DNA of 64,000 nt from positions 62,001-126,000 of the forward strand of contig NZ_JACJRG010000011.1 in assembly GCF_014697125.1 (NCBI RefSeq). The letters are read 5' to 3'. This DNA comes from Anabaena minutissima FACHB-250 (GTDB taxonomy: Bacteria > Cyanobacteriota > Cyanobacteriia > Cyanobacteriales > Nostocaceae). The notes under the pieces were generated by a model that saw only the letters and a list, made by a program, of their open reading frames with translations, ran no database searches and had not been told where the DNA came from. A program made the translations under genes and the position numbers. This document shows, piece by piece, positions 33,351 to 41,742 of the stretch. Every line of letters starts with the position of its first letter. The stretch's first letter is position 1.

Positions 33351-34106
33351 CTAGCTCCATTCTTCAGTGATTTGAGCTTCGGCATTCAATAGCCTTTCTT
33401 TTAGATTAACCCAGTCGATATTAGAGGCTGTTTGATTAGATAACAAACTTCCTTGCTCTAGATTTAACAACCGGGTGCAAAATATCTGGGTTAAGTCTAT
33501 TTGATTATTGATCATCAAAATTGTAGTTTGATGAGTTTGATTAAGTTGAATTAAAACTTGCATTAGATGGGTCGCTCTGCCAATATCCAAATTAGAGGTT
33601 GGTTCGTCTAAGAGCAGAATTTGTGGTTGAATGACTAAAGCTCGTGCGATCGCTACTAGCTGTCTTTGTCCCGTTGAAAGTTGCAATTCAGTCCGTCCTA
33701 ACCAATCATTGGGAATTTGCAGTTGTTCTACCCAATGATTAACTCGTTCCTGAATCGTCTGTTTAGGCAAATCGCGCAGAACTAAAGGATAAGCCAAGGC
33801 TTGCTGGACTGTCATCCCTAACAGTCTTGGCTCTTGTAATACCAGTGTCACCATCTGGCGCAGTTTGATAATTGGAATTTGGCGATAATCCTGATTATCC
33901 AAATAAATTTTGCCGCTGGCAGGTTCACTCAAACGATTAATCAGACGTAGCAGTGAAGTTTTACCAGCACCAGAGGGGCCGAGAATTGCTAAACGTTCCC
34001 CTGGGGAAACCGCAAAGGAAATATCCCGCAATATCGGGTATTCCTGAAGCTGCGTTTTCAGCTTTGCAAACAGATTAACTTGTTCTAGCCGTAATTGGGC
34101 TGTCAT
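33351..34106 (-). CDS. ABC transporter ATP-binding protein with unusual motifs
   Basis: 251 residues from ATG 34106 (an ATG at 34127 adds seven residues). Walker A GPSGAGKT (43-50) and Walker B LLLDEPTS (D167, E168) are normal. The signature is LSTGQ instead of LSGGQ (143-147), and the switch position is Asn (ILMINNQ, N201) in place of the usual His, which should lower ATPase activity. No permease gene adjoins; the next gene upstream encodes an unrelated membrane protein. The overall pattern fits a single-gene ATPase of the cyanobacterial FetA/YbbL-like kind; substrate unknown. Confidence 0.8.
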   Translation of the reverse strand: MTAQLRLEQVNLFAKLKTQLQEYPILRDISFAVSPGERLAILGPSGAGKTSLLRLINRLSEPASGKIYLDNQDYRQIPIIKLRQMVTLVLQEPRLLGMTVQQALAYPLVLRDLPKQTIQERVNHWVEQLQIPNDWLGRTELQLSTGQRQLVAIARALVIQPQILLLDEPTSNLDIGRATHLMQVLIQLNQTHQTTILMINNQIDLTQIFCTRLLNLEQGSLLSNQTASNIDWVNLKERLLNAEAQITEEWS

Positions 34107-34267
34107 TGGGGTGCAATACCAATTCAAAATTCACTTATAGCCTTTGGCTAGGCTTACGCCTACAAAATTTAAAATTTTCGCGTAGCATCTCGGAGACAAT
34201 AAGGGTGTAGGAGTGTAGATAGACAAGGAAGAATTTTCTTCCCAGTCCCCAATCCCCATTCCCTTCT

Positions 34268-34822
34268 TTAGCTAGCTAAGGCTGTAGTTATAGTCCACGC
34301 ATCAATCAACAATAACAGCAGCGTACATCCTAATAAAATCACATACATCCACGGTTGTGCTAGAGGGCGAACATCTGTGGTATCTATACCTGTTTTAGCT
34401 TGAACTATATTGACTAAACGGGCAAATCCAGCTACCCGCATCGGTAGTAGATAAGCTTTACCATCTTGACTCAGAAAATAATAAACTAACCCACCTTGAC
34501 CAGTAGAGCGTGGTTTAAGCTGTTTTATCTCTGACCAAGGTAAAGACCAACCTTTACGCCAAAAGCGAGAAACCCAAGTTGGGTAAGTCACTTGAATTGA
34601 TTGGTCATCTACAATTACTCTTTCAGTCAACACCGCATATAAACCCAAGAAGCCAATACAAATTCCCACCCATAGTAAAGTGGGAGGGATAGGCGCATCT
34701 GTAGCTTGAGCTAAAAAAGGTAAGGGTAAAGTAAGTGCTATATAAAGACTCAATAGCGTGATCCGAATTAGGGGAGATAGACGAAAAATACACGCTGAAG
34801 TATTAGCTGAGTTTACTGTCAC
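34268..34822 (-). CDS. Conserved membrane protein with PH-like cytoplasmic domain
   Basis: 184 residues. Two N-terminal membrane helices (about 16-62), a soluble stretch 63-145 with the beta-strand pattern of a bacterial PH-like domain (ERVIVDDQSIQVTYPTW, WSLPWSEIKQLKPRS, LVYYFLSQDGKAYLLPM), then a C-terminal helix (YVILLGCTLLLLLIDAW). No enzyme motif. It is on the same strand as the ABC ATPase and the DUF4079 protein, with gaps of about 100-160 bp, so it is probably a separate unit. Function unknown. Confidence 0.75.
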   Translation of the reverse strand: MTVNSANTSACIFRLSPLIRITLLSLYIALTLPLPFLAQATDAPIPPTLLWVGICIGFLGLYAVLTERVIVDDQSIQVTYPTWVSRFWRKGWSLPWSEIKQLKPRSTGQGGLVYYFLSQDGKAYLLPMRVAGFARLVNIVQAKTGIDTTDVRPLAQPWMYVILLGCTLLLLLIDAWTITTALAS

Positions 34823-34919
34823 GGCTCAATCATCAAATTATGGGCTTTTAAATTCAGTCTAACTAAATATGGGCATGGGGCATTGGGATCAAATCTACCT
34901 TCTAGTCCCCAATCCCCAA

Positions 34920-35384
34920 TTAAGGTAAATATTTTTGCACCACACTCCAACCAGTGAGTGATACCCAAGTAAAACCAAAAAACAGCATAATATTCAGACT
35001 AATATGCAAAGGTCTAGCCCAAGGTCGTCGGTGACTGATTTGTGTGGCACTAAAAGCTGATATTAAAACTAATCCTACGACTATCAACCCAGCCCATAAG
35101 TGTGATGAGTGTCCCAAAGAACCAAAATGACCTAAAGTGCCGACTATACCAATAGCCAACAGTAACAGCACTAAACTAACCATGCTGATGCCCATTGTAT
35201 AGTGGAGCGATCGCCACAAGCGGGGGGTAGCCCAATTAAACAACAAAAAATTAGGAACTTCCTGAGAATTTCTCACTCGCCACATCCAAAAGCCTGTAAC
35301 GGCTAAAACTAAATACGCCAGTATCGACAATCCCATCGACCAAGCAGCTATTTTCCACAACCAGAGAAAAGAAGGTAGGTGCAT
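34920..35384 (-). CDS. DUF4079 membrane protein
   Basis: 154 residues from ATG 35384. Four hydrophobic helices with the pattern of DUF4079: LWKIAAWSMGLSILAYLVLAVTGFWMW, RSLHYTMGISMVSLVLLLLAIGIVGTLGH, HLWAGLIVVGLVLISAFSA and the last MLFFGFTWVSLTGWSVVQKY. Two conserved His residues (LHYTMG, GHSSHLW) suggest a haem- or quinone-linked role, but this is speculation. The frame opens to 35465, but those 27 codons are a heptamer repeat (ggggaca) and are not likely translated. Confidence 0.8.
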   Translation of the reverse strand: MHLPSFLWLWKIAAWSMGLSILAYLVLAVTGFWMWRVRNSQEVPNFLLFNWATPRLWRSLHYTMGISMVSLVLLLLAIGIVGTLGHFGSLGHSSHLWAGLIVVGLVLISAFSATQISHRRPWARPLHISLNIMLFFGFTWVSLTGWSVVQKYLP

Positions 35385-35399
35385 AAGGTTTATTTTAGA

Positions 35400-35435
35400 G
35401 GGGACAGGGGACAGGGGACAGGGGACAGGGGACAA
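35400..35435. repeat. Heptamer tandem repeat (ggggaca)
   Basis: Five units of ggggaca directly upstream of the DUF4079 start. Confidence 0.85.
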
Positions 35436-35490
35436 GCTAGAGAGTAACTCATACCCAATACCCAATACCCAATCCCCATTAACTAAAAAT

Positions 35491-35516
35491 AAAAAAGGCT
35501 GCTGACTTCAGCAACC
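35491..35516 (-). terminator. Terminator after the DUF1830 gene
   Basis: Minus-strand stem ggttgctga / tcagcagcc (one G-U) with a 2-nt loop, followed by TTTTTT, 40 bp beyond the gene's stop. Confidence 0.75.
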
Positions 35517-35555
35517 CTCAGAGATTTTAAAATTATTTTTTTAATCAATTGATGC

Positions 35556-35933
35556 TTAACTAGCAACTGTTAAAGGTTTTGTTGTATCACTAGATTTTGT
35601 ATTATTTGGCTGAACAATTGCTTTTGTACTAATAGGGTCTGCACCGACTGAGTTTGTATCCAATTCGCTACTGCTAGGCTCGCTAATCATCAGGCGATCG
35701 CACGGAATTGTATCTGACAAAATCGCACTTGCCATCATCCCTGTATGAATCTCCATGTGAGCCTCTAGTGGAGCTTCAAACATGAGACGTTGTCCAGGAA
35801 AAACCACCCTTTCAAAATACCAATTTGGAATGTTGGAGATGCGAGCCACCTGGATTTTGCTCGTGGCATTAACGTAGCAGCAGAGAACTTTTTCCAATTG
35901 CTCAGGTGGTAGAGGATCTAATATTTGAGCCAT
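35556..35933 (-). CDS. DUF1830 protein
   Basis: 125 residues. Residues about 12-72 match DUF1830: LCCYVNATSKIQVARISNIPNWYFERVVFPGQRLMFEAPLEAHMEIHTG, a short beta-rich cyanobacterial family. The last 50 residues are a Ser/Thr-rich disordered tail. No enzyme or membrane motif. Function unknown. Ends in its own terminator. Confidence 0.85.
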   Translation of the reverse strand: MAQILDPLPPEQLEKVLCCYVNATSKIQVARISNIPNWYFERVVFPGQRLMFEAPLEAHMEIHTGMMASAILSDTIPCDRLMISEPSSSELDTNSVGADPISTKAIVQPNNTKSSDTTKPLTVAS

Positions 35934-36779
35934 AACTGCCGAGGAGCTTTACGCCACAATTTTACATTACACCAGCAAAATTAACACTTGCTGATCCCTC
36001 TATGTTGTAACTCCGACTACCAACTGAAATTTTCTACGTTATTTCTATCTAAAGGTATGTTCAAGTTATGAATTTTTAATAAAACTTTTTTATTCTAGAT
36101 AATTTTACACTATGGCAAGAATTTTTGGGGATTTTTCACTAGATTAATTAACTTATTGCTCCAAATATCATAGATATTTACCATAGTTAATCATTAAAAT
36201 TACTTTAATTTCTTCCCTTGTGAATATTTTATGGCTTTATCTATCGTAGGAAATAGCCGCAGGGATCATCGCTTAATGATGGACACTCTCCGTAGCTCAA
36301 GCCTAGTGGTCTATCAAGTTAGTTTCGACGGTTCGTAGTATTCGCGTAGCGTCTGTCTACGACACGCTGCGCGAACGTAGAGAGGACTTTAGTCCTGATT
36401 TTCCTAAGGGCTAAAGTCCTTACTACAAAAAAAGCTTATCCCCACCCGTTCTAAATCTACAAAACCCTTACGCTGTCTTAATTTTGAATTTTGATTTTTG
36501 AATTTTGATTTTTGACTTCCGCCTTGCGGTACTACGGTGTAGTTTTTATTCTCATTGCTCAAATCACAAGGTTTTGCAGCTACTTTCTTATAAACTCAAT
36601 GTTATGGTAAAGATATATGAAAATTTTCTTCATAAAACCTTACTCATACTCCTCGATATTAAGCAAATCTACATATCAAGAATCTGCTGCGATGTCAAGT
36701 ATGATTGCCAATAAAGTGCTAATCCAACCAGCACATTAGAAATTGATACTTTCTTGGACTTTTCCCAAAAAACAGCAAG
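35934..36779. other. Long gene-free region with dispersed repeats
   Basis: 846 bp. 35940-36330 is AT-rich with nothing recognisable. About 36338-36385 holds a GC-rich palindromic repeat (cgcgtagcgtctgtctacgacacgctgcgcg), and 36386-36425 a hairpin formed by ggactttagtcct and agggctaaagtcc. 36480-36515 has ttttgaatt-type heptamers. A 69-codon ORF (36505) overlaps repeats and is not called. Confidence 0.55.
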
Positions 36780-38354
36780 ATGATGGAAAATCGAATTCTT
36801 TACGTTCGCCTTCCTTGTAACCCTATCTTCCCCATAGGGGTTGTTTATCTGAGTGATCATGTCCACAAGGTTTTTCCCAACATCGAACAACGCATTTTTG
36901 ATTTGGGAACTGTTCCACCTTTAGACTATGCGTCAGCCTTAGATCGTTGTATTGACGAATTCCAGCCCACACTACTAGTATTTTCTTGGCGGGATATTCA
37001 AATTTATGCTCCAGTCGGCGGACGTGGTGGCAACCCGCTACAAAATGCCTTTGAATTCTACTACGCGACAAATCCCTTCATTAAATTGCGTGGGGCTTTG
37101 GGTGGTTTACGAATCTTCATTGCTTATTATGTAGAGTTGTGGCGCAATCTGGGATTAATTAAACGTGGTTTAAAACGAGCCAAACAGTATCACCAAGAAG
37201 CCCGTGCAGTTGTAGGCGGTGGTGCAGTTAGCGTATTTTACGAACAGTTGGGTAAAAGCTTACCCCCAGGAACAATTATTTCTGTGGGTGAAGGGGAAAC
37301 CTTGCTAGAAAAGTTCCTACATGGCCGAGAGTTCCGGGATGAACGCTGCTATGTAGTAGGAGAAACACAACCACGGCAAAGACTAATTCACGAACAACCT
37401 ACCCCCCTAGAAAAAACCGCGTGTAACTACGACTATATAGAAACTATTTGGCCAGAGTTTAACTATTACCTGCAAGAAGAAGACTTTTACATTGGTGTAC
37501 AAACTAAACGAGGTTGCCCCCACAACTGCTGTTACTGTGTCTACACCGTTGTTGAAGGGAAACAGGTACGAATTAATCCAGCAGATGAAGTAGTCGCAGA
37601 AATGCGCCAACTATATAATCGTGGCATTCGCAATTTCTGGTTTACTGATGCCCAATTTATTCCTGCACGGAAATTTATCGACGATGCTGTAGAACTTTTG
37701 CAGAAAATCGTAGATTCTGGCATGACAGATATTCATTGGGCAGCATACATCAGAGCCGACAACCTCACACCAGAGTTGTGCGATTTGATGGCAAAGACAG
37801 GGATGAATTACTTTGAAATCGGCATCACTAGTGGTTCTCAAGAACTCGTGCGGAAAATGCGAATGGGGTACAATTTGCGAACCGTTCTGCAAAACTGCCG
37901 CGACTTAAAAGCAGCTGGCTTCAACGATTTAGTATCCGTCAACTACTCCTTTAATGTGATTGACGAACGTCCCGAAACCATTCGCCAAACAATTGCTTAC
38001 CACCGCGAACTAGAAAAGATTTTCGGTGCGGATAAAGTCGAACCAGCTATCTTTTTTATTGGCTTACAACCTCATACCCACTTAGAAGAATATGCCTTCA
38101 AAGAAGGGATTCTCAAACCAGGGTATGATCCGATGAGTTTGATGCCGTGGACAGCCAAAAAACTCCTTTGGAATCCTGAACCCCTTGGTTCATTCTTTGG
38201 TGAGGTTTGCTTGCAAGCCTGGCGACAAAATCCCAATGATTTCGGTAGGGAAGTGATGAAAATCTTAGAAGCAAAGTTGGGTTGTGCCGATTTAGAAGAG
38301 GCACTTTCTGCACCAATTGAAAATAAAGAGAAACAGTTAGCCAGTGTATTGTAA
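36780..38354 (+). CDS. B12-binding-type radical SAM protein
   Basis: 524 residues. The N-terminal 200 residues have the Rossmann-like pattern of cobalamin-binding radical SAM enzymes (LLVFSWRDIQIYAP, AVVGGGAVSVFYEQL, ISVGEGETLLEKFL), though the DxHxxG cobalamin motif is not evident. The radical SAM 4Fe-4S motif C246-x3-C250-x2-C253 follows in KRGCPHNCCYC. Within the core TFTD-like blocks (FWFTDAQFIP, ADNLTPELCDLM, EIGITSGSQELV) are clear. I recall close relatives annotated in connection with photosystem II high-light acclimation, but cannot verify that here. Probably a methyl or other radical transfer; substrate unknown. Confidence 0.85.
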   Translation: MMENRILYVRLPCNPIFPIGVVYLSDHVHKVFPNIEQRIFDLGTVPPLDYASALDRCIDEFQPTLLVFSWRDIQIYAPVGGRGGNPLQNAFEFYYATNPFIKLRGALGGLRIFIAYYVELWRNLGLIKRGLKRAKQYHQEARAVVGGGAVSVFYEQLGKSLPPGTIISVGEGETLLEKFLHGREFRDERCYVVGETQPRQRLIHEQPTPLEKTACNYDYIETIWPEFNYYLQEEDFYIGVQTKRGCPHNCCYCVYTVVEGKQVRINPADEVVAEMRQLYNRGIRNFWFTDAQFIPARKFIDDAVELLQKIVDSGMTDIHWAAYIRADNLTPELCDLMAKTGMNYFEIGITSGSQELVRKMRMGYNLRTVLQNCRDLKAAGFNDLVSVNYSFNVIDERPETIRQTIAYHRELEKIFGADKVEPAIFFIGLQPHTHLEEYAFKEGILKPGYDPMSLMPWTAKKLLWNPEPLGSFFGEVCLQAWRQNPNDFGREVMKILEAKLGCADLEEALSAPIENKEKQLASVL

Positions 38355-38372
38355 GGAGTAGGGAGTAGTGAG

Positions 38373-38411
38373 TGCTGTTAGCGGTAGCGGCGGCGTTTAG
38401 CCGGTGCTGAG
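38373..38411. repeat. Dispersed GC-rich repeat (gcggcgtttagccggtgctgag)
   Basis: Same sequence family as 61615-61775, and in reverse complement as 48019-48054 inside the DUF2344 radical SAM gene. Confidence 0.8.
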
Positions 38412-38498
38412 TCAAAAGTAATTCCACCTTGTCTACCTTTTCTCCTTTGTCTACCTTATCCCCCCTTCCTCCCTCTGCCGTTCTTGTCTCTAAATCCT

Positions 38499-39881
38499 AT
38501 GTTAGAAGGTTCAATTCTGCAACTGCTGGAAACAGCCCATCGCCAGACTACCAGGCCTATTCACTTCGGGGTGTATTACAAAAATACGCTGGTTGCTTTG
38601 TGTCATGCCTTAGAAGACCATATCTTATCTGATGAAAGTAAACCTTTGGTAATTACTGCCTTTCAACGGGGTAAGTGGTATTTACAAGAGGCAGAAAGAT
38701 ATGCAGACATTGCCAACCACAGTCACCAAATTGTGATCATGGCTTCACCAGATACAGGCTTTGCGGAACATCCCACGAGCCAACTGTCAAATGTAGACTT
38801 GGTTGCATTAGATGCAGCTGATTCGGTAGCTCAGGAATGGCACTTAATTATCCTGTCACCTAAATACACAGCGATGGTACTTTGTCAAGAACTATCACCT
38901 GCTGATTATGGTTCAGAGGGAATACCAACTTCAGATTTAGAGCGTAAGTTCTATGGTTTGTGGACATTTGAGCCGACCTTGGTGAGAGAAACAGCAGAAT
39001 TAGCGATCGCGCACATTCAAAAATACAACCCAGAATTAGCACAAAAACTCTTGAGTTATGAACAGGTAATTCCGCCTGCTGTCATCACCTCAGAAAACCT
39101 GTTAACAGTTGTCTCCCGCGTTGTCGATTACCTCCAAACGGGTCAAGAACAACTATCCATTCCCACATCACAGCATCAAAAAGCCCTAGATAGCAACTTG
39201 CTTTCTAACGAAGTGCAAGCATTTTTGCGGATGGCGCAACTGATGGATCTGGCTGATATTAACAACCCTATGGCCGCCGCAGAAGTAGCTGCGATCGTCG
39301 AAACAATGGGGCAACTTTTAGATTTACCTGCATGGCAAATCAAGAGATTAAAACTAGCCGCGTTATTGCATCGCATAGATCCACTCCGCACAGCACAAAG
39401 CGTTCTGACTCGTGCTACATCCACACAACCCCAAGAAACAGTCCTCAGTTGTCCTCTGATTCCAGGAGCGCAAGTATTACGAAAAATGTCAAGATTACGG
39501 GCAGTAGCGCAAATTATCACTCACCAGACTGAATACTGGGATGGGACAGGAGAACCAGCCGGGTTAGCTGGTGATGCAATTCCCCTAGAGTCGAGAATTT
39601 TGGCATTGGTTGCAGACTTTCAGTGGCGAGTCAATCAACTGCAATCCTCCCAACAGAATCGGGAAGAGATATTTGCTCAAGCCTTGGTAGAATGCAGACA
39701 ACAAAGCGATCGCTTTGACCCTAAACTATTAGATGCCCTAACTTTGTTAGTCATGGGTTTACAACAAGGACTCGACTTACCTCTAATGACATCCAAAGTT
39801 AGTACAGGAATGTGGCTGATTGATTCCCGATGGGACAGCCAGAGCAAGACTAGTGAAGAGATTGGTAGTTACCCCCGATGA
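38499..39881 (+). CDS. DICT domain sensor with degenerate HD-GYP-like domain
   Basis: 460 residues from ATG 38499 (an in-frame TTG at 38484 is less likely). Residues about 1-200 look like a DICT domain (FGVYYKNTLVALCHALEDHIL, VITAFQRGKWYLQEAERY), a sensory domain common in cyanobacteria. Residues about 225-420 have an HD-GYP-like layout, but the HD doublet reads HRIDP, HHE reads HQTEYWDG, and GYP reads GEP. Phosphodiesterase activity is therefore doubtful; a sensor or scaffold is more likely. Its stop overlaps the start of the pentapeptide gene (ATGA), so they are coupled. Confidence 0.8.
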   Translation: MLEGSILQLLETAHRQTTRPIHFGVYYKNTLVALCHALEDHILSDESKPLVITAFQRGKWYLQEAERYADIANHSHQIVIMASPDTGFAEHPTSQLSNVDLVALDAADSVAQEWHLIILSPKYTAMVLCQELSPADYGSEGIPTSDLERKFYGLWTFEPTLVRETAELAIAHIQKYNPELAQKLLSYEQVIPPAVITSENLLTVVSRVVDYLQTGQEQLSIPTSQHQKALDSNLLSNEVQAFLRMAQLMDLADINNPMAAAEVAAIVETMGQLLDLPAWQIKRLKLAALLHRIDPLRTAQSVLTRATSTQPQETVLSCPLIPGAQVLRKMSRLRAVAQIITHQTEYWDGTGEPAGLAGDAIPLESRILALVADFQWRVNQLQSSQQNREEIFAQALVECRQQSDRFDPKLLDALTLLVMGLQQGLDLPLMTSKVSTGMWLIDSRWDSQSKTSEEIGSYPR

Positions 39882-40516
39882 ATATTGAAGTGATTAGACA
39901 AGGAAAACTCAAACAACTCCCAGGGGTAAATTTAGAAGATGAGGAACTCTCTCAACTGGATTTAAGCCACGTCAATCTGGCAGGTGCTACCCTTGTTGGT
40001 GCTAATTTCGCAGGTTCTAAGCTCGAAGGTGGGCATTTAGAAGGTGCAAATTTGATGGGGGCTAACCTCCAAGCAACCGACTTGCGGGCTAACCTCATGG
40101 GAGCTAACCTCATGCAAGCAGATTTAACAGGTGCAGACTTACGAGGCAGCAACTTGCGGGGTGCTAGCTTGATGGGCGCGAGACTTAGCGACGTGTCTTT
40201 GGCTGGTGCTTTTTTAAGTGGCGCGAATTTGATGAATGTTAACTTACAAGGCGTTGATCTGCGTGGTGCTGATTTACGTGGTGCTAATTTTACAGGTGCT
40301 AATCTCAAAGGTGCGGACTTAAGTCGTACTGATTTGGAAGGAGCATTGTTAAATGAAGCAAATTTAGAAGAAGCCGATTTACGTGGGGCGAATTTGGCGG
40401 GGGCAAATTTGACAGGTGCTAACTTGTTGTGTGCTGAGTTAACAGGGGCAAATTTAAATGGTGTGAATTTAGAGAAAGCTTGTGTAATTGGTACAGTGCT
40501 AGAAAAATTTTCTTAA
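39878..40516 (+). CDS. Pentapeptide-repeat protein
   Basis: 212 residues. From about residue 26 to 205 the A(D/N)LxG pentapeptide pattern runs nearly without break (for example ANLMGANLQATDLRANLMGAN), predicting a right-handed beta-helix of about 35 units. The N-terminal 25 residues (MNIEVIRQGKLKQLPGVNLEDEELS) cap it. No signal peptide, so cytoplasmic. The start ATG overlaps the stop of the DICT protein gene, implying the two act together; the biological function of most cyanobacterial pentapeptide proteins is unknown. Confidence 0.92.
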   Translation: MNIEVIRQGKLKQLPGVNLEDEELSQLDLSHVNLAGATLVGANFAGSKLEGGHLEGANLMGANLQATDLRANLMGANLMQADLTGADLRGSNLRGASLMGARLSDVSLAGAFLSGANLMNVNLQGVDLRGADLRGANFTGANLKGADLSRTDLEGALLNEANLEEADLRGANLAGANLTGANLLCAELTGANLNGVNLEKACVIGTVLEKFS

Positions 40517-40595
40517 TACAGCAGAGGGATAATTTATTCTCTCTCTACTGTGGGAAATAAATCCACCATATGGACTTGTCAATTAATGCCAATAA

Positions 40596-41312
40596 TTAGG
40601 GTGTGCTTGTATATTTGAGAACGCCATTAATATTTTCAATACCTTTCAAGGTGATAGAGGTGCGATTTAGTCTACCATCTCGCGTTCTACAAACAGCCTG
40701 CAATACATTTCCTCGGACACTGATGCGATCGCAACTTTGTTGATAATTGCTCACTTGATTAGGATTAGTTACTCTCAGAGTACCATCGATATTTTCAATT
40801 CCTTGTAAAGTAATTGAGGTTCTGTTGAATGTACCATTAATTTTTCGGCAATTAGCTGATAGTAAATTTCCGGAAATGCCAATGTTATTACAAGTTTGCT
40901 GATAACTGCTAACTTGAGATTCGCCTTTGTATTTCAGAACACCATCAATATTTTCAATATTATTTAAAACGATGGAAGTACGATTGAGTCTACCATCTCT
41001 TGTTCTACAAACAGCTTGCAATACATTTCCTCGGACACTGATGCGATCGCAACTTTGTTGATAATTGCTGACTTGATTAGGATTAGTTACTCTCAGAGTG
41101 CCATCAATATTTTCAATTCCTCGCAAAATAATTGAGGTTCTGTTGAGTGTACCATTGATTTTTCGGCAATTAGCTGATAGTCGATTTCCAGAAATGCCAA
41201 TGTTATTACACGTTTGCTGATAAGTGCTAGGTGCAGCATTAGCCGATTTATTCATGCTCATCAAAGTGGCTGTGACTGAAAGAGCGATCGCACCAAATAA
41301 ACTTAGTTTCAT
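40596..41312 (-). CDS. Secreted cyanovirin-N-type (CVNH) protein, four repeats
   Basis: 238 residues. Signal peptide 1-26 (MKLSLFGAIALSVTATLMSMNKSANA). The mature part is four 53-residue units, A-B-A'-B': units 1 and 3 (YQQTCNNIGISGN...) and 2 and 4 (YQQSCDRISVRGN...), each with two Cys and the LNRTSI and GIENI/IDG blocks of cyanovirin-N homology. The A-B pair repeats at the DNA level with a 318-bp period, so two CVNH domains arose by recent duplication. CVNH proteins bind high-mannose glycans; here the ligand is unknown, and Cys placement per unit suggests disulfides. Confidence 0.9.
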   Translation of the reverse strand: MKLSLFGAIALSVTATLMSMNKSANAAPSTYQQTCNNIGISGNRLSANCRKINGTLNRTSIILRGIENIDGTLRVTNPNQVSNYQQSCDRISVRGNVLQAVCRTRDGRLNRTSIVLNNIENIDGVLKYKGESQVSSYQQTCNNIGISGNLLSANCRKINGTFNRTSITLQGIENIDGTLRVTNPNQVSNYQQSCDRISVRGNVLQAVCRTRDGRLNRTSITLKGIENINGVLKYTSTP

Positions 41313-41446
41313 TATCTAACCTTGATTGCTTACAAGGTTGCTCTACAACTTCAAAAAACACAATTCCGCAGGTTAAACCAAAAATTCATCATAATCAAGA
41401 AAAGAAACCTGAGTTTTCTGGTGGTGTTAGCTTGAATCCTAGATGG

Positions 41447-41740
41447 CTATTTATTAAAAAAACTACAAATCATCTCACCCGGACTATTCTGAGTGAATTG
41501 AATTACAGTTCTATCTTTTGTCAATTTAAACTTACCCCGACAATTGTAAATTTCCACAGGTGTTTTAACTCCATCAACACTCACAGCCGCCTGATATTGC
41601 CAATATTTTTTCGCACTACGTTGAATACTCAGAATGCAAATCTGATGCCCTTCATAATTGCGGCATACCATAGCCCAAGCAGGAGATGTTACAAACAAAG
41701 AAAATATAAATATTAGTAAAATGACACTATATTTAATCAT
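41447..41740 (-). CDS. Small secreted hypothetical protein
   Basis: 97 residues with a signal peptide (MIKYSVILLIFIFSLFVTSPAWA, cleavage after AWA). The mature 74 residues have four Cys (VCRNYEGHQIC, YNCRGKF, MICSFF) and beta-rich sequence, suggesting a small disulfide-stabilised periplasmic or extracellular protein. Starts 3 bp after the stop of the CPBP protease on the same strand, so it is co-transcribed. No family recognised. Confidence 0.7.
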   Translation of the reverse strand: MIKYSVILLIFIFSLFVTSPAWAMVCRNYEGHQICILSIQRSAKKYWQYQAAVSVDGVKTPVEIYNCRGKFKLTKDRTVIQFTQNSPGEMICSFFNK

Positions 41741-41742
41741 AA

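Noticed and set aside
35400..35465. N-terminal extension of the DUF4079 protein
   Set aside because: The extra 27 codons are heptamer repeat DNA; ATG 35384 begins the conserved part.
39952..40308. 118-codon minus-strand ORF antisense to the pentapeptide gene
   Set aside because: Artefact of the repetitive pentapeptide codons read backwards.
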